64,000 bases of DNA from CAYQQU01 sp964419545 (GTDB taxonomy: Bacteria; Bacteroidota; Bacteroidia; Chitinophagales; Saprospiraceae). Where the stretch lies: the NCBI GenBank assembly GCA_964419545.1, contig CAYQQU010000002.1, positions 1 through 64,000 on the forward strand, written 5' to 3'. Positions 48,597 through 58,467 of the stretch are shown here, piece by piece (position 1 is the first letter of the stretch; the number at the start of each line of letters is the position of its first letter). A model generated the notes under the pieces. That model was not told the DNA's origin, searched no databases, and was given only the letters and a program-made list of their open reading frames with translations. Both the position numbers and the translations under genes were made by a program.

Positions 48597-51230
48597 TTAA
48601 TTGATCGTGATACTATTCCCGATCTGGGTGGCGATCCCGATCAGAATACCCCAGTCGCGGTATTGCCCGTCCTGGAAGGAGACGGCTGCTTCTACGCGGA
48701 AAAAGCGCAGGAGGTTGTCCAGGCTGTAGCCGACTTCAAAGTAGTTGTCGGAAGTGGGCGTCGCGAGGTAATTGACGAATACGTTTTCTTTGATCCCCAG
48801 CAGCCAGACCTCCGGGATCTGGGTGAACAGCAGTTTGCGAAACTGGTAGTGGACGTGGGCGGCAGCCCATTGATCCTGGGTGCTGTGGCGATAGTAATCC
48901 AGTAGGCGAAAGCTGCCGACCGGGTCGGCGGTGACCAGGGTGATGCGGTTGCCGGCGAAATGACGGAAATCGGGAAAACCGACGGCCTGGTTGTTGAGAA
49001 ACAGGCCGGTTTCGAGCTTGATGTCCATCTCGCCCCGAAAACCGACGGGAAAATGATGGCGCAGCGAAAACTCGAGCCGGTCGTAGTTGATGTCGCTGTC
49101 GAACAAGCCGGGCAGGCCCTTTCGGTAGTGCAGCGCCAGGGTAGGCGAGGTGTTCTCGATCGGTTCTTTGTTGCCGTTGCGGATGCGGTATTTCTGCCAG
49201 GGGCGGGTTTCGACACCGAGGGTGACGAAGAGGGCCTGTTGTCTGGCGGGCAGGGGATAGGATAACTCCTCGCTGAAGGGGGTATTGGAAGCGTAAGCCC
49301 GGTCGTCCCGCTCGAACCAGGTCTGGGTGGTATTATTTTGCAGTGTAAAACGGTTGGCCCATTCGAGGCCGGCCGAGATATTCCAGTTTTCGCGAAGCTG
49401 CTGCCGCCAGTCGAGCTTCGCGAATTCTTTTTCGTAAAGGCGCAGGTAATTGCGCTCCTTGACGAGGTTGAGATAGGTGTTGAAAAGGTAGGTCAGCGGA
49501 TTGTTTTCGTTGAATTGGAAAATGTAACGCCCTCCGCCGAGCGTCAGATGGCCTCGTTTGTCCTTTTCGCCGTAGCGGTAGTCCAGTTGTCCTTTTGCGG
49601 ATAAGCGCCGGCGGGTGAAGGCGTAGCGGGGCGTAAGGGTGACGGTGTAAGGCTGTGCGGCGCGATTCCGAAACTCCAGGTGGGTGTGGACGTTGAACCC
49701 TTCTACCGGATTGAAGTGGATCTTATCGAGGAAGGAGGCGTGTTCGAAGTAGTGGTCTTCCCCGACCCGGTAGCTGCGCCCGCCGAGCAGAGAGAACGGC
49801 TGAAAGCCGCTGCCGGAATCGCCGGAGCCGTCCGCTTCTTCCATTGCTTCCTCTTCCTCCGCCACCTGGGCCAGGCTGTCTTGCCGTTCGTAACCGCGCA
49901 CCTCATACCGGGTGAGCGGTACGGGTCGCACTTCCGCCCAGTAGGTCGAATCGCGGCTGGCGGCGAGGGAATCGACAGAATACTCGACTATCTCCACTAC
50001 TTCGGGTTCTTCTTCCTGCCGGCGTTCTTCCTTTTCGTATTCCCGCATCAGCTTCCGCAGTTCCTTGCGGGTAAGTTCTTCTCCGGAAGAAAGCTTTTCT
50101 TCCAGAGCGGGCTGTTCTCGGGCTTCTTTTTTTTGTTGCTCGATCTCTTCGGCGAGTGCTTTTTCCAGTTTTTCGTCGATCAGCACAAAGCTGTCATCGA
50201 GGTCGGGATTGAGTTCGATTTCGTAATTGCTGATGGTCGCCAGATAGTCGTATTTAAAAGCGAAGCCCAGTATTTTACCTTCGACGTCGAATTGGTGGCT
50301 CACCGGCAGCCAGGCTTTTTCGTTGATGAGGGCGTAGGTCTGTTCGACATTGAAGGCGATGCCGAACTTGTAAGTTTTCAGGTCCAGGCTGTAGATGCTC
50401 CACCAGTCTTCCACGATATAGATGTATCCTTCGAACACATTTTCGCCGCGGCTGCGCGGGATGACCCTGATCTTGTTGACGCCGTAGTCGCGGTCGAGAA
50501 AAAAACCGGCGAATTCGAATCTGTAATAAGCGAAAGCCTTGGGGGAAAGCGGAGAGATCGCCTCGGCGATTTCCGGTTGGTAGAAGCTGGAAAATATAAA
50601 GGAATTGGGATCCGTCTCATTGGCGTCGCCCGTCTGGTAAACGGAAATGACGCGCTCGCGGAAAGTGTTGGGCCGCTCGTATTCTATGCTGCTGACCGAT
50701 TCGGTGGTAAAGGCGACGGTCGAGTCGATCCCTTCTTTTTCGATCGCTTTGCGCAGAAAGAAAGGAGACTTGAGCAGGCGCCCCGAACCTTTGATGTAGA
50801 CCTGTGCGGTGTAGCGCTCCACCTGCTGCCGGTGAAACTCGGCTTTGGCGATCGCTTTGCGCATCACCGTGTACGCGGGGTCCTCGCGCCCTTCGTAGAC
50901 GTCAACCTGCTGTAGCTGCACCGGTTGTTCTTGTAAGACCAGGTCAAGCGTTTTAAAACTTTCGCCAATGGATACTTTGCGGGTTTCGCTCTGATAGCCC
51001 AGATAGCGGTACACCAGATTGTAATCCCCCGGTTCCAGGCGGATTTCGTAAAACCCGGCTTCATTGGTGGTCGTGCCGCTGCCGTTTTCCGCGACGTAAA
51101 TGGTGGCGAAAGGCAGTGGATCACCCGCTTCATTGGTTACGCTTCCGCGTACGCCGCCGGCGTACAAAATGCCGGACGATAGAAAAAACAGGACCGATGC
51201 AAACACCGGAAAGCACTTTTGATGCATCAT
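48597..51230 (-). CDS. DUF5686 outer-membrane protein with carboxypeptidase-regulatory-like domain
   Basis: The 877-residue product has a signal peptide (about 1-24) and a CarboxypepD_reg-like domain (25-110; GSVTNEAGDPLPFATIYVAENGSGTTTNEAGFYEI). The DUF5686 region includes YEGREDPAYTVMRKAIAKAEFHRQQVERYTAQVYIKGSG. A charged Glu-rich insertion lies at about 355-420, and a C-terminal beta-barrel of alternating strands ends in a hydrophobic-aromatic final strand. Family members are outer-membrane barrels of unknown function, distantly like TonB-dependent or Omp85-type barrels. Confidence 0.87.
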   Translation of the reverse strand: MMHQKCFPVFASVLFFLSSGILYAGGVRGSVTNEAGDPLPFATIYVAENGSGTTTNEAGFYEIRLEPGDYNLVYRYLGYQSETRKVSIGESFKTLDLVLQEQPVQLQQVDVYEGREDPAYTVMRKAIAKAEFHRQQVERYTAQVYIKGSGRLLKSPFFLRKAIEKEGIDSTVAFTTESVSSIEYERPNTFRERVISVYQTGDANETDPNSFIFSSFYQPEIAEAISPLSPKAFAYYRFEFAGFFLDRDYGVNKIRVIPRSRGENVFEGYIYIVEDWWSIYSLDLKTYKFGIAFNVEQTYALINEKAWLPVSHQFDVEGKILGFAFKYDYLATISNYEIELNPDLDDSFVLIDEKLEKALAEEIEQQKKEAREQPALEEKLSSGEELTRKELRKLMREYEKEERRQEEEPEVVEIVEYSVDSLAASRDSTYWAEVRPVPLTRYEVRGYERQDSLAQVAEEEEAMEEADGSGDSGSGFQPFSLLGGRSYRVGEDHYFEHASFLDKIHFNPVEGFNVHTHLEFRNRAAQPYTVTLTPRYAFTRRRLSAKGQLDYRYGEKDKRGHLTLGGGRYIFQFNENNPLTYLFNTYLNLVKERNYLRLYEKEFAKLDWRQQLRENWNISAGLEWANRFTLQNNTTQTWFERDDRAYASNTPFSEELSYPLPARQQALFVTLGVETRPWQKYRIRNGNKEPIENTSPTLALHYRKGLPGLFDSDINYDRLEFSLRHHFPVGFRGEMDIKLETGLFLNNQAVGFPDFRHFAGNRITLVTADPVGSFRLLDYYRHSTQDQWAAAHVHYQFRKLLFTQIPEVWLLGIKENVFVNYLATPTSDNYFEVGYSLDNLLRFFRVEAAVSFQDGQYRDWGILIGIATQIGNSITIN

Positions 51231-51492
51231 TACAGCGTGAGTTTAGGACGGTAAAACAAGTGAACGAGCCGACCAACGGCAAATTTTTTCGGTGAACTGG
51301 CCGAAAGCGCCGTCGAGTTAACAGCTAGTTTCTGTAATACCACAATTAACGCTGAGTAGCGCATCAAGTTGGCAGAGGGACAGAAATTCCGACCGGTTTG
51401 TGACTAGATCCGCTCGGAAATCTATGATGGCGAGGGCAGGTTGCCAGACTAGCGGAAAAATTTTGTATCTTGATTTTTGTAAAAACGATCCG

Positions 51493-51834
51493 ATGGCACT
51501 ATTAAGGTTTTTCAAACTGCCCAAAAACCAGCAGTACGATTATAAACCCCGTTATTGGGACCCCCGCAAAGAAGAAGCGGAGGAGCGGCTGAACCGCATT
51601 AAACAGATTCAGGAAAAAGGAGCGGACGCCGTCAAGGCGCGGATCTCCGGAAGCTTCCGTCGCGGCTTCGACGCGACCGGGGCCCGGCGTTCGCGGCAAG
51701 GGCAGGTGATGCGCTCCAATCTGATCCTGCTGGGCATCATTGTGATCCTGCTGCTGGTTTCCTATCTGCTGCTTAACGTATATTTGCCCGAAGTAGTCGA
51801 TTTCCTGGAACCGGGGAATGAACAACTGAACTAA
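51493..51834 (+). CDS. Conserved small tail-anchored membrane protein upstream of mutL
   Basis: The ATG at 51493 gives 113 residues: a basic N-terminus with the conserved-looking LPKNQQYDYKPRYWDPRKEE, a charged helix, then one membrane helix (about 80-102) and a short periplasmic tail. Proteins of this shape precede mutL in many Bacteroidota and are sometimes mis-annotated as riboflavin synthase subunit beta. Function unknown. It lies 20 bp before mutL and is surely co-transcribed. Confidence 0.8.
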   Translation: MALLRFFKLPKNQQYDYKPRYWDPRKEEAEERLNRIKQIQEKGADAVKARISGSFRRGFDATGARRSRQGQVMRSNLILLGIIVILLLVSYLLLNVYLPEVVDFLEPGNEQLN

Positions 51835-51854
51835 AGAAAGAAGGAGTATCGCTT

Positions 51855-53711
51855 ATGGCTGATCTTATTCAGCTTTTACCCGACGCCATTGCCAATCAAA
51901 TTGCTGCGGGGGAGGTCATTCAGCGGCCGGCCTCAGTAGTCAAAGAACTGATGGAGAACGCCGTAGACGCCGGCAGCACCCAGATCAAGTTGGTGATTAA
52001 AGAAGCCGGAAAGACGCTTATTCAGGTCGTCGATAACGGCTGCGGCATGTCGGAGACCGACGCGCGCATGTCTTTCGAACGGCACGCCACTTCCAAGATC
52101 CGCAAATCCGAAGACCTGTTCGGCATCCGCACCATGGGGTTCCGCGGCGAAGCCCTCGCCTCCGTCGCCGCTGTCGCCCAGGTGGAAATGCGCACTCGCC
52201 GCCAGGCCGACGAACTGGGAGTGCGCCTGGCAGTGGAAGGATCGGAAGTTAAAGTCCAGGAACCCTGCCAGACAGCGCCCGGCACCAGCATCGCGGTGAA
52301 AAACCTGTTCTTCAACGTGCCGGCCCGCCGCAACTTCCTCAAATCCAATACGGTGGAAATGCGCCACATCCTGGACGAGTTCCAGCGGGTGGCCATCGCC
52401 AATCCGGATATCTTCTTCTCTCTCCACCACAACAATTCGGAGATCTTTCACCTGCCGGCGGCCAACCTCCGGCAGCGCCTCACCGGCGTATTCGGCAATC
52501 AGTACAACAAACGCCTGGTGCCCGTCGCAGAAGAAACCGACGCCCTGGTGCTGCACGGCTTCGTCGGCAAACCGGAATACGCCAAAAAGACGCGGGGCGA
52601 CCAGTATTTTTTTGTCAATCAGCGCTTCATCAAGAGCGGATTCCTCAACCATGCCGTCGTCGCCGCTTTTGAGGGCCTGCTGGCTAAAGATACCTACCCC
52701 TTCTACGTTATCTTTATCGAGATCCCGCCGAACCAGATCGACATCAACGTGCACCCCACCAAACAGGAGATCAAATTCGAAGACGAACGGCTGGTGTACA
52801 ACTATCTCAAGGTAGCCGTGCGGCACGCCCTGGGGCAGCACAGCATTACGCCTACACTAGACTTCGATCAGGAGACGAGCTTTTCCGCAGTGCGGATCAA
52901 CCCCCGGCCGCGACGCGAAGGTACGATCGGCGCCTACACGCCGGAACGACCCGCTCCCACCGGGCAGCCGCGCGAGGAGGCAAGCCGCCGCCAGCGCAAC
53001 GAAGCCAACTGGAAAAAACTGTACGAGGGCCTGGAAGCGTTTGACGAAGACGCCAACACCGACGCGCCCAGCGAACCCCTGACCATCGAAAGCGAATGGT
53101 CGGAAGCGGGCGACCCCGAAAATAAGCCGGGTAGCTTTTCCCAACCCCAGCGACCGCCCTTCCAGGTGCATTCCACGTATATCGTCAGTCATATCAAATC
53201 GGGCTTCCTGCTGATCGACCAGCAGGCCGCCCACGAGCGTATCCTGTACGAACAGTATTTGCAAGTGCTGCAGGAACAGACCGCCGGCACCCAGCACCAG
53301 CTGTTCCCGCGCACCATCAACCTCAGCCCGGGCGAGGCCGTATTGCTCAAGGATATCCTTCCGCAGGTGAATCTCCTCGGTTTCGACATACAGGAATTTG
53401 GAAATAACGCCTTCGTGATCAACGGGGTGCCTTCAGAGATCGCCGGCCGCCGGGACGAAACGAAGCTGATCGAATCGCTGCTCGAACAATTTCGAACGAA
53501 CGTAGAATTGAAGCTCGACACCCGCGAGAACATCGCCCGCTCGATGGCCGTCAGCGCCGCCATTAAACGGGGCCAGGTGCTTACCACCACCGAGATGCAA
53601 AGCCTGGTCGACCGCCTGTTCGCCTGCGCTATGCCTTACAAAAGCCCCGGCGGACGCAATTGCTTCCTCACCTTCGAGCTCGACGAGCTGGCCAAACGAT
53701 TTGAAGTTTAA
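51855..53711 (+). CDS. mutL: DNA mismatch repair protein MutL
   Basis: The 618-residue MutL has the GHKL ATPase N-terminus: IANQIAAGEVIQRPASVVKELMENAVDAG, VVDNGCGM, RHATSKI, TMGFRGEALASV. A variable linker (about 340-430) precedes the C-terminal dimerisation domain. In the C-terminal region the endonuclease-type motif appears as DQQAAHERILYE, with Gln in place of the canonical His of DQHA, and the CPHGRP-like site reads SPGGRN. It couples MutS recognition to strand processing. Confidence 0.97.
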   Translation: MADLIQLLPDAIANQIAAGEVIQRPASVVKELMENAVDAGSTQIKLVIKEAGKTLIQVVDNGCGMSETDARMSFERHATSKIRKSEDLFGIRTMGFRGEALASVAAVAQVEMRTRRQADELGVRLAVEGSEVKVQEPCQTAPGTSIAVKNLFFNVPARRNFLKSNTVEMRHILDEFQRVAIANPDIFFSLHHNNSEIFHLPAANLRQRLTGVFGNQYNKRLVPVAEETDALVLHGFVGKPEYAKKTRGDQYFFVNQRFIKSGFLNHAVVAAFEGLLAKDTYPFYVIFIEIPPNQIDINVHPTKQEIKFEDERLVYNYLKVAVRHALGQHSITPTLDFDQETSFSAVRINPRPRREGTIGAYTPERPAPTGQPREEASRRQRNEANWKKLYEGLEAFDEDANTDAPSEPLTIESEWSEAGDPENKPGSFSQPQRPPFQVHSTYIVSHIKSGFLLIDQQAAHERILYEQYLQVLQEQTAGTQHQLFPRTINLSPGEAVLLKDILPQVNLLGFDIQEFGNNAFVINGVPSEIAGRRDETKLIESLLEQFRTNVELKLDTRENIARSMAVSAAIKRGQVLTTTEMQSLVDRLFACAMPYKSPGGRNCFLTFELDELAKRFEV

Positions 53712-53807
53712 CCCACGATCGGTCATCTGCGTTTCGTGCAAATTGTCGGGCCGCCAGAAGGGCAAAGTCCACAAGCCGACGACCGAAGACTCTACCCAAG
53801 CGCTCCG

Positions 53808-53838
53808 TTGGTCGAAAACTTTTGCGTCTTTATCCTTG
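53808..53838 (+). promoter_or_regulatory. Candidate promoter of the first rhomboid gene
   Basis: TTG (53808-53810), 20 nt, TATCCTTG (53831-53838) has one mismatch to TAnnTTTG. Predicted start about 30 nt before the ATG at 53876. Confidence 0.5.
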
Positions 53839-53875
53839 TTGAGCCGATAATTGAAGTGTTTATACCGGATCTGCC

Positions 53876-54679
53876 ATGCTAAGATTAACCGACGTCGTCA
53901 AGAATTTACTCATCATCAATGTGTTGATGTTTATCGCCAGTTTAATGTTCGATACGGACTTGCTGGCGTTGCATTATCCGGCTTCCGATAAATTCCAGCC
54001 CCTGCAGATCGCTACGCACTTTTTCATGCACGCCAATTTCGCGCACCTCTTTTTTAATATGTTCGCGCTCGTGATGTTCGGCGGGGCGCTGGAGTCGCTC
54101 TGGGGGCCTAAAAAATTCTTGTTGTATTACTTCATCTGTGCTTTCGGCGCAGCGGTGCTGCATATGGGCGTCAACTACTGGGACTTTTCCCATATGCGGT
54201 CTGTGATCGAAGCATTTCAGGCGAACCCGAGCTATGATACTTACTGGGCGTTCTTCCAAGACGTTCCGTTCGAGCGGCTGATTCCCGAGTACGAAAATGC
54301 GGTCAATCAGGTAGGCGGCGCCATCAATCAGGGCGGGCAGCAAGTCGTTTCGAGGGGCGTACGATTGATGGAGCGCTATCTGGAGAGCCAGATGGACGTG
54401 CCGGTGGTCGGCGCTTCCGGCGCCATTTACGGCCTCCTGCTCGCCTTCGGCATGAAATTCCCCAACGCGGAGCTCATGCTGATCTTCCTGCCGATACCCA
54501 TCAAAGCAAAATACTTCATTCCCATTTTGATGGTCATCGAATTGTTCCTGGGCGTCAATCGTTTTTCTTGGGACAACATCGCGCATTTCGCCCACCTGGG
54601 CGGTGCGATAACCGGATTCTTGTTAATTTTGTACTGGAACCGCTTCGGTTCCCGTTTTGACGGAAACCGGTGGGAATGA
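53876..54679 (+). CDS. Rhomboid-family intramembrane serine protease (first of two)
   Basis: The 267-residue protein has six or seven membrane helices. HFFMHANFAHLFFNMFALVMFG is the conserved N-terminal rhomboid segment; VVGASGAIYGLLLAF carries the nucleophile Ser and AHFAHLGGAITGFLL the catalytic His. An unusual soluble loop of about 65 residues (about 107-175) lies between the second and third core helices. It cleaves transmembrane substrates; targets are unknown. Confidence 0.94.
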   Translation: MLRLTDVVKNLLIINVLMFIASLMFDTDLLALHYPASDKFQPLQIATHFFMHANFAHLFFNMFALVMFGGALESLWGPKKFLLYYFICAFGAAVLHMGVNYWDFSHMRSVIEAFQANPSYDTYWAFFQDVPFERLIPEYENAVNQVGGAINQGGQQVVSRGVRLMERYLESQMDVPVVGASGAIYGLLLAFGMKFPNAELMLIFLPIPIKAKYFIPILMVIELFLGVNRFSWDNIAHFAHLGGAITGFLLILYWNRFGSRFDGNRWE

Positions 54680-54817
54680 CCGGCCGGCCGGGCCCGGTTC
54701 AAAACTAATGGCAAAAAATTCTTGTTGTTATTGACGCCCGGGCCCTTCGAAGCGCAACGAGAACATGCCCCGGAGGCCCTCAGAGATGTTTAACTATCGC
54801 AGTGACAAACTAAAATC

Positions 54818-55759
54818 ATGTTGCAGTCAATATTGGATGACGTGAAGCGGGAATTCAGCTACGGCAATATGGTGACCCGGATCATCATCATCAACGTGGC
54901 TTTTTTCGTGTTCGTTCATCTGGTTAATATTACCTTGTATCTGGCGGGGGGCGGTCAGCCTTCGCCCTTTTTTCGGGAGTTTATCCACTTCTTCAGTATG
55001 TCTTCCGACTGGAAGCACATCCTGACCCATCCCTGGGTGATCATCACCAGCATGTTCCTGCACGAGGGTTTCTGGCATATCCTCTGGAATATGCTTTTCC
55101 TCTACTGGTTCGGCCGCATCGTGGGTGATTTTCTCGGCAACCAGCGCATCCTTCCGATCTACCTGCTGGGCGGCGTTGCCGGAAGCATCATCTATTTCAT
55201 TACCGCCAACCTTCTGATCTACGGCGCCGAGGGCGCCCGCTTCGCATTGGGCGCTTCGGCCGGGGTGATGGCCATTGTGGTGGCCGCCGGCGCTACTTCG
55301 CCGGATTACGTGATGCGCCTCTTGCTGATCGGCGACGTCAAACTGAAATACATCGTCGGGGTGCTCGTTTTTCTCGACCTCATCGGCATCGCCAGCGATA
55401 TCAATACCGGCGGGCACTTTGCTCACCTCGGGGGTGCTTTCTTCGGCTGGTTGTTCGTGCGCCAGCTCCGCGAAGGGAACGACTGGGGCGCTCCGGTAAA
55501 CAATCTGATCGACCGGATCGTCAACTTCTTCAGGGGGTTGTTCTCGGGGCAACAACGCACCCGCAGCCGCGGCCCGCGCGTAGTATACCGCAACCCGGTG
55601 AAAAAGCGGGCGGCGCGCAAATCGGATACCAAGGCCTCGCCCGAAGAGCTCAGCCACCAGGAGCGACTCGACGCCATTCTCGACAAGATCAAAAAGTCGG
55701 GCTATGAAAGTTTGTCCTCCGAAGAAAAAGAATTCCTGTTCAATGCCAGTAAAGAGTGA
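54818..55759 (+). CDS. Rhomboid-family intramembrane serine protease (second of two)
   Basis: The 313-residue protein has six membrane helices: HPWVIITSMFLHEGFWHILWNMLFLYWFG, nucleophile in FALGASAGVMAIVVAAG, catalytic His in GGHFAHLGGAFFGWL. A basic cytosolic C-terminal extension follows (about 235-313; RTRSRGPRVVYRNPVKKRAARK then a helical YESLSSEEKEFLFNA tail). The tail resembles that of Bacteroidota rhomboids annotated with a DUF6576-like segment. It is separated from the first rhomboid by 138 bp. Confidence 0.94.
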   Translation: MLQSILDDVKREFSYGNMVTRIIIINVAFFVFVHLVNITLYLAGGGQPSPFFREFIHFFSMSSDWKHILTHPWVIITSMFLHEGFWHILWNMLFLYWFGRIVGDFLGNQRILPIYLLGGVAGSIIYFITANLLIYGAEGARFALGASAGVMAIVVAAGATSPDYVMRLLLIGDVKLKYIVGVLVFLDLIGIASDINTGGHFAHLGGAFFGWLFVRQLREGNDWGAPVNNLIDRIVNFFRGLFSGQQRTRSRGPRVVYRNPVKKRAARKSDTKASPEELSHQERLDAILDKIKKSGYESLSSEEKEFLFNASKE

Positions 55760-55786
55760 TTTTACTCATCCCGTAATGCGCGCCAA

Positions 55787-56845
55787 ATGATCATCGCTCT
55801 TCGTTGGGGAAACGTACTGATCATCCTGCTGACGTTGCTGAGTTACCTCTCCCCTCATGTCAACCCCCGCGTTTTCTGGCCCGTTGCTTTTTCCGGGTTG
55901 ATCTATCCCTGGCTGTTGCTGGGCAACATCGGGTTCATCGTGCTCTGGCTGATCCTGGGACGCAGCTATTTCCTCTTTTCCCTCGGCTGTATTCTGATAG
56001 GGTATGTTCATTTTACAAGCCTGGTCGGGCTTAATTTTTTCCCGAAAAAGACTGCCGCGCAAGGCCTTCAGCTCAAAGTGATGAGTTATAACGTCCACCG
56101 GTTCCGGCAATTTCGGGACAGCAAACAAAAGGTCGACCTGCAGCCCTTTCTGGAAATGGTCGAGGCAAAAGCGATCGATCTGCTGTTTGTGCAGGAGCTG
56201 CCGGAATCGAAACGGCACCTCAACGTGGTGAACGCCCTCGCCCGGCAAACCCGCTTGCAACATTATTATGTCGGTCCGCAGAAAGGACTGGCGATCTTTT
56301 CGGCCTATCCGCTCAAAGCCGGCGAAACCGTATACACCAACGCCATCAACGGATATCAGTATGCCGACATCGACCTCGGGGGGCGGCAGGTGCGCGCCTT
56401 CAACCTGCACCTCCACTCCAACGGTTTGTCGAGTATCGCCCATCGCGTCGCCGAAAAAGGAGATATTCAAAAGCGGAGAACCTGGCGCGATATCAAGGGG
56501 ATGCTGCAGCTGTACAAACGATCGACCCAACGCCGGGCGCAGCAGGCGGAAGCGGTAGCCGGGTTGATCGACCAAACCGAACTGCCGGTGGTGCTGGGCG
56601 GCGACTTCAACGATATCCCCCAGTCCTATTCCTATTACCAGCTTACCCGCCGCTTACAGGACGCGTTCCGCGTCCGGGGCGTAGGCCTGGGCACCACTTA
56701 TACCGGTGATATTCCCGGCCTGCGCATCGACTACATCCTGTCGTCGCCCCGGCGTTTTCGCGTCCTGCAATACCAAAGAGGAGCGTCGGGTTTCTCCGAT
56801 CACCGACCAGTCTTCGCCCGCCTGGAACTTCTCGGAGATCGATAG
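55787..56845 (+). CDS. Endonuclease/exonuclease/phosphatase-family protein, membrane-anchored
   Basis: The 352-residue product has two or three N-terminal membrane helices (about 5-85). A periplasmic EEP domain contains KVMSYNVHRFRQF, FVQELPESKRHLNVV, VLGGDFNDIPQSYSY and SDHRPVFARLEL, the metal and catalytic residues of the DNase I/phosphatase fold. This architecture is frequent in Bacteroidota next to rhomboid genes. The substrate may be a nucleic acid or a phospholipid; not determinable. Confidence 0.92.
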   Translation: MIIALRWGNVLIILLTLLSYLSPHVNPRVFWPVAFSGLIYPWLLLGNIGFIVLWLILGRSYFLFSLGCILIGYVHFTSLVGLNFFPKKTAAQGLQLKVMSYNVHRFRQFRDSKQKVDLQPFLEMVEAKAIDLLFVQELPESKRHLNVVNALARQTRLQHYYVGPQKGLAIFSAYPLKAGETVYTNAINGYQYADIDLGGRQVRAFNLHLHSNGLSSIAHRVAEKGDIQKRRTWRDIKGMLQLYKRSTQRRAQQAEAVAGLIDQTELPVVLGGDFNDIPQSYSYYQLTRRLQDAFRVRGVGLGTTYTGDIPGLRIDYILSSPRRFRVLQYQRGASGFSDHRPVFARLELLGDR

Positions 56846-56861
56846 AGTTAAAAAAGAAAAG

Positions 56862-56892
56862 TTGTAGATAGGACCATACCTTCTTATTTTTG
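56862..56892 (+). promoter_or_regulatory. Bacteroidota-type promoter of cysS
   Basis: TTG (56862-56864), 20 nt, TATTTTTG (56885-56892) followed by CGGCG. Predicted leader about 20 nt. Confidence 0.82.
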
Positions 56893-56917
56893 CGGCGCTA
56901 AACCGGAAGGAATTTCC

Positions 56918-58426
56918 ATGAAAAACGAACTTAAGATCTACAATAGCCTGACTCGCCAGAAAGAGTTGTTCGAACCCATCCACGAAGACCGCGTCGGTAT
57001 GTACGTCTGCGGGCCTACCGTTTACAGCGACGTTCACCTCGGCAACTGTCGCACTTTCGTCAGCTTCGACATCATCTACCGCTATCTGCTGCACCTGGGG
57101 TACAGCGTGCGCTACGTGCGCAATATCACCGATGTGGGGCACCTGGAAGGCGATACCGACACCGACGCCGAAGACAAAGTGTCGAAGCGCGCCCGCCTGG
57201 AACAGCTCGAACCCATGGAGGTGGTGCAGCGCTACGCTAACGGCTTCCACCACATGATGCGCACCTTCAACGTCCTGCCGCCCAGTATCGAACCGCGCGC
57301 TACCGGGCATATCATCGAGCAGATCAATATGGTGCAGCAGATCCTGGACAACGGCTACGCCTACGTCGAAAACGGCTCGGTGTATTTCGACACGATGAAG
57401 CTGATCGAAGATTACAACACTTACGGTAATCTTTCGGGCCGCAAGATCGAAGACCTGCTCGCCGAAACGCGCGACGACCTCAAGAACCAAAGCGAAAAGA
57501 AACATCCCTCCGATTTCGCCATTTGGATCAAAGCCGACGAACGCCACCTGATGCGCTGGGAATCGCCCTGGTCGCTGGGCTTCCCCGGATGGCACCTCGA
57601 ATGCTCCGCCATGAGCACCAAATACCTGGGGCGGACCTTCGACATCCACGGCGGGGGCAACGACCTGAAATTCCCTCACCACGAAAATGAGGTGGCCCAG
57701 AACCTGGGCGCCTGCGGCAGCGCCCCGGCCAAGTACTGGCTGCACGGCAATATGCTGCTGCTCAACGGACGCAAAATGTCCAAATCGGACGGCAATACCA
57801 TCACTCCGACCCAGCTGTTCACCGGCGACAGCCCGCACATCACCAAAGGCTACAGCCCGATGGTCATCCGATTCTTCATGCTGCAATCCCACTACCGCAG
57901 CACCCTCGATCTGACCGACGAAGCCCTGCAGGCGGCGGAAAAAGGTTATCGCCGGCTGATGGAAACCCATAAAGTGTTGCAGGAACTTCAGCCCGCCGCC
58001 CAACCACAACCCGCCGAACTGGACCGGGAACTCCGCAACGGCGTCGCCCAGGCTTTCGCCGAAATGGACGACGACTTCAACACGCCCAAAGCACTGGCTC
58101 GCCTCTTCGAACTGGCGCCGCGCATCAACGGCCTGAAAGGCGGCACGCTGCAACTGCAGGACGTTGCGCCGGAAACCCTCCAACAGCTGAAAGACGCCTT
58201 CCACACCTTTATCTACGACATCTTCGGCCTGCGGGACGAGCTGGCCGGCCAGAACGGCAACGGCGACGGCCTGCTGGACGGCCTCATGGAGATCCTGATC
58301 GAACTCCGGCAAAACGCCCGGGCCAATAAGGACTGGGCAACTTCCGATAAGATCCGGGATGAGTTGCTGGCCCTCAATATTCAGCTGAAGGATAGTAAGG
58401 AAGGAACGACCTGGAGTAAGGGGTAG
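56918..58426 (+). CDS. cysS: Cysteine--tRNA ligase
   Basis: The 502-residue class I synthetase has MYVCGPTVYSDVHLGNCR, with the zinc Cys in YVCGP and the HIGH motif appearing as HLGN. Further motifs are RNITDVGHLEGD, WHLECSAMS, GGNDLKFPHHENEVAQ (other zinc ligands) and GRKMSKSDGN (KMSKS loop). The C-terminal DALR-like helical domain includes ALARLFELAPRINGL. It charges tRNA-Cys. Confidence 0.98.
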   Translation: MKNELKIYNSLTRQKELFEPIHEDRVGMYVCGPTVYSDVHLGNCRTFVSFDIIYRYLLHLGYSVRYVRNITDVGHLEGDTDTDAEDKVSKRARLEQLEPMEVVQRYANGFHHMMRTFNVLPPSIEPRATGHIIEQINMVQQILDNGYAYVENGSVYFDTMKLIEDYNTYGNLSGRKIEDLLAETRDDLKNQSEKKHPSDFAIWIKADERHLMRWESPWSLGFPGWHLECSAMSTKYLGRTFDIHGGGNDLKFPHHENEVAQNLGACGSAPAKYWLHGNMLLLNGRKMSKSDGNTITPTQLFTGDSPHITKGYSPMVIRFFMLQSHYRSTLDLTDEALQAAEKGYRRLMETHKVLQELQPAAQPQPAELDRELRNGVAQAFAEMDDDFNTPKALARLFELAPRINGLKGGTLQLQDVAPETLQQLKDAFHTFIYDIFGLRDELAGQNGNGDGLLDGLMEILIELRQNARANKDWATSDKIRDELLALNIQLKDSKEGTTWSKG

Positions 58427-58451
58427 TTTGGCAGTGGAGTAAGGGCGAGTA

Positions 58452-58467
58452 GGAATAATCCGGTCTA
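58452..58467. repeat. CCGGATTATTC half-site at convergent gene ends
   Basis: GGAATAATCCGGTCTAG contains the inverse of CCGGATTATTC and overlaps the stop codon of the leftward DUF58 gene (58465-58467). It resembles the end sequence of the 14248-14411 element. Confidence 0.4.
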
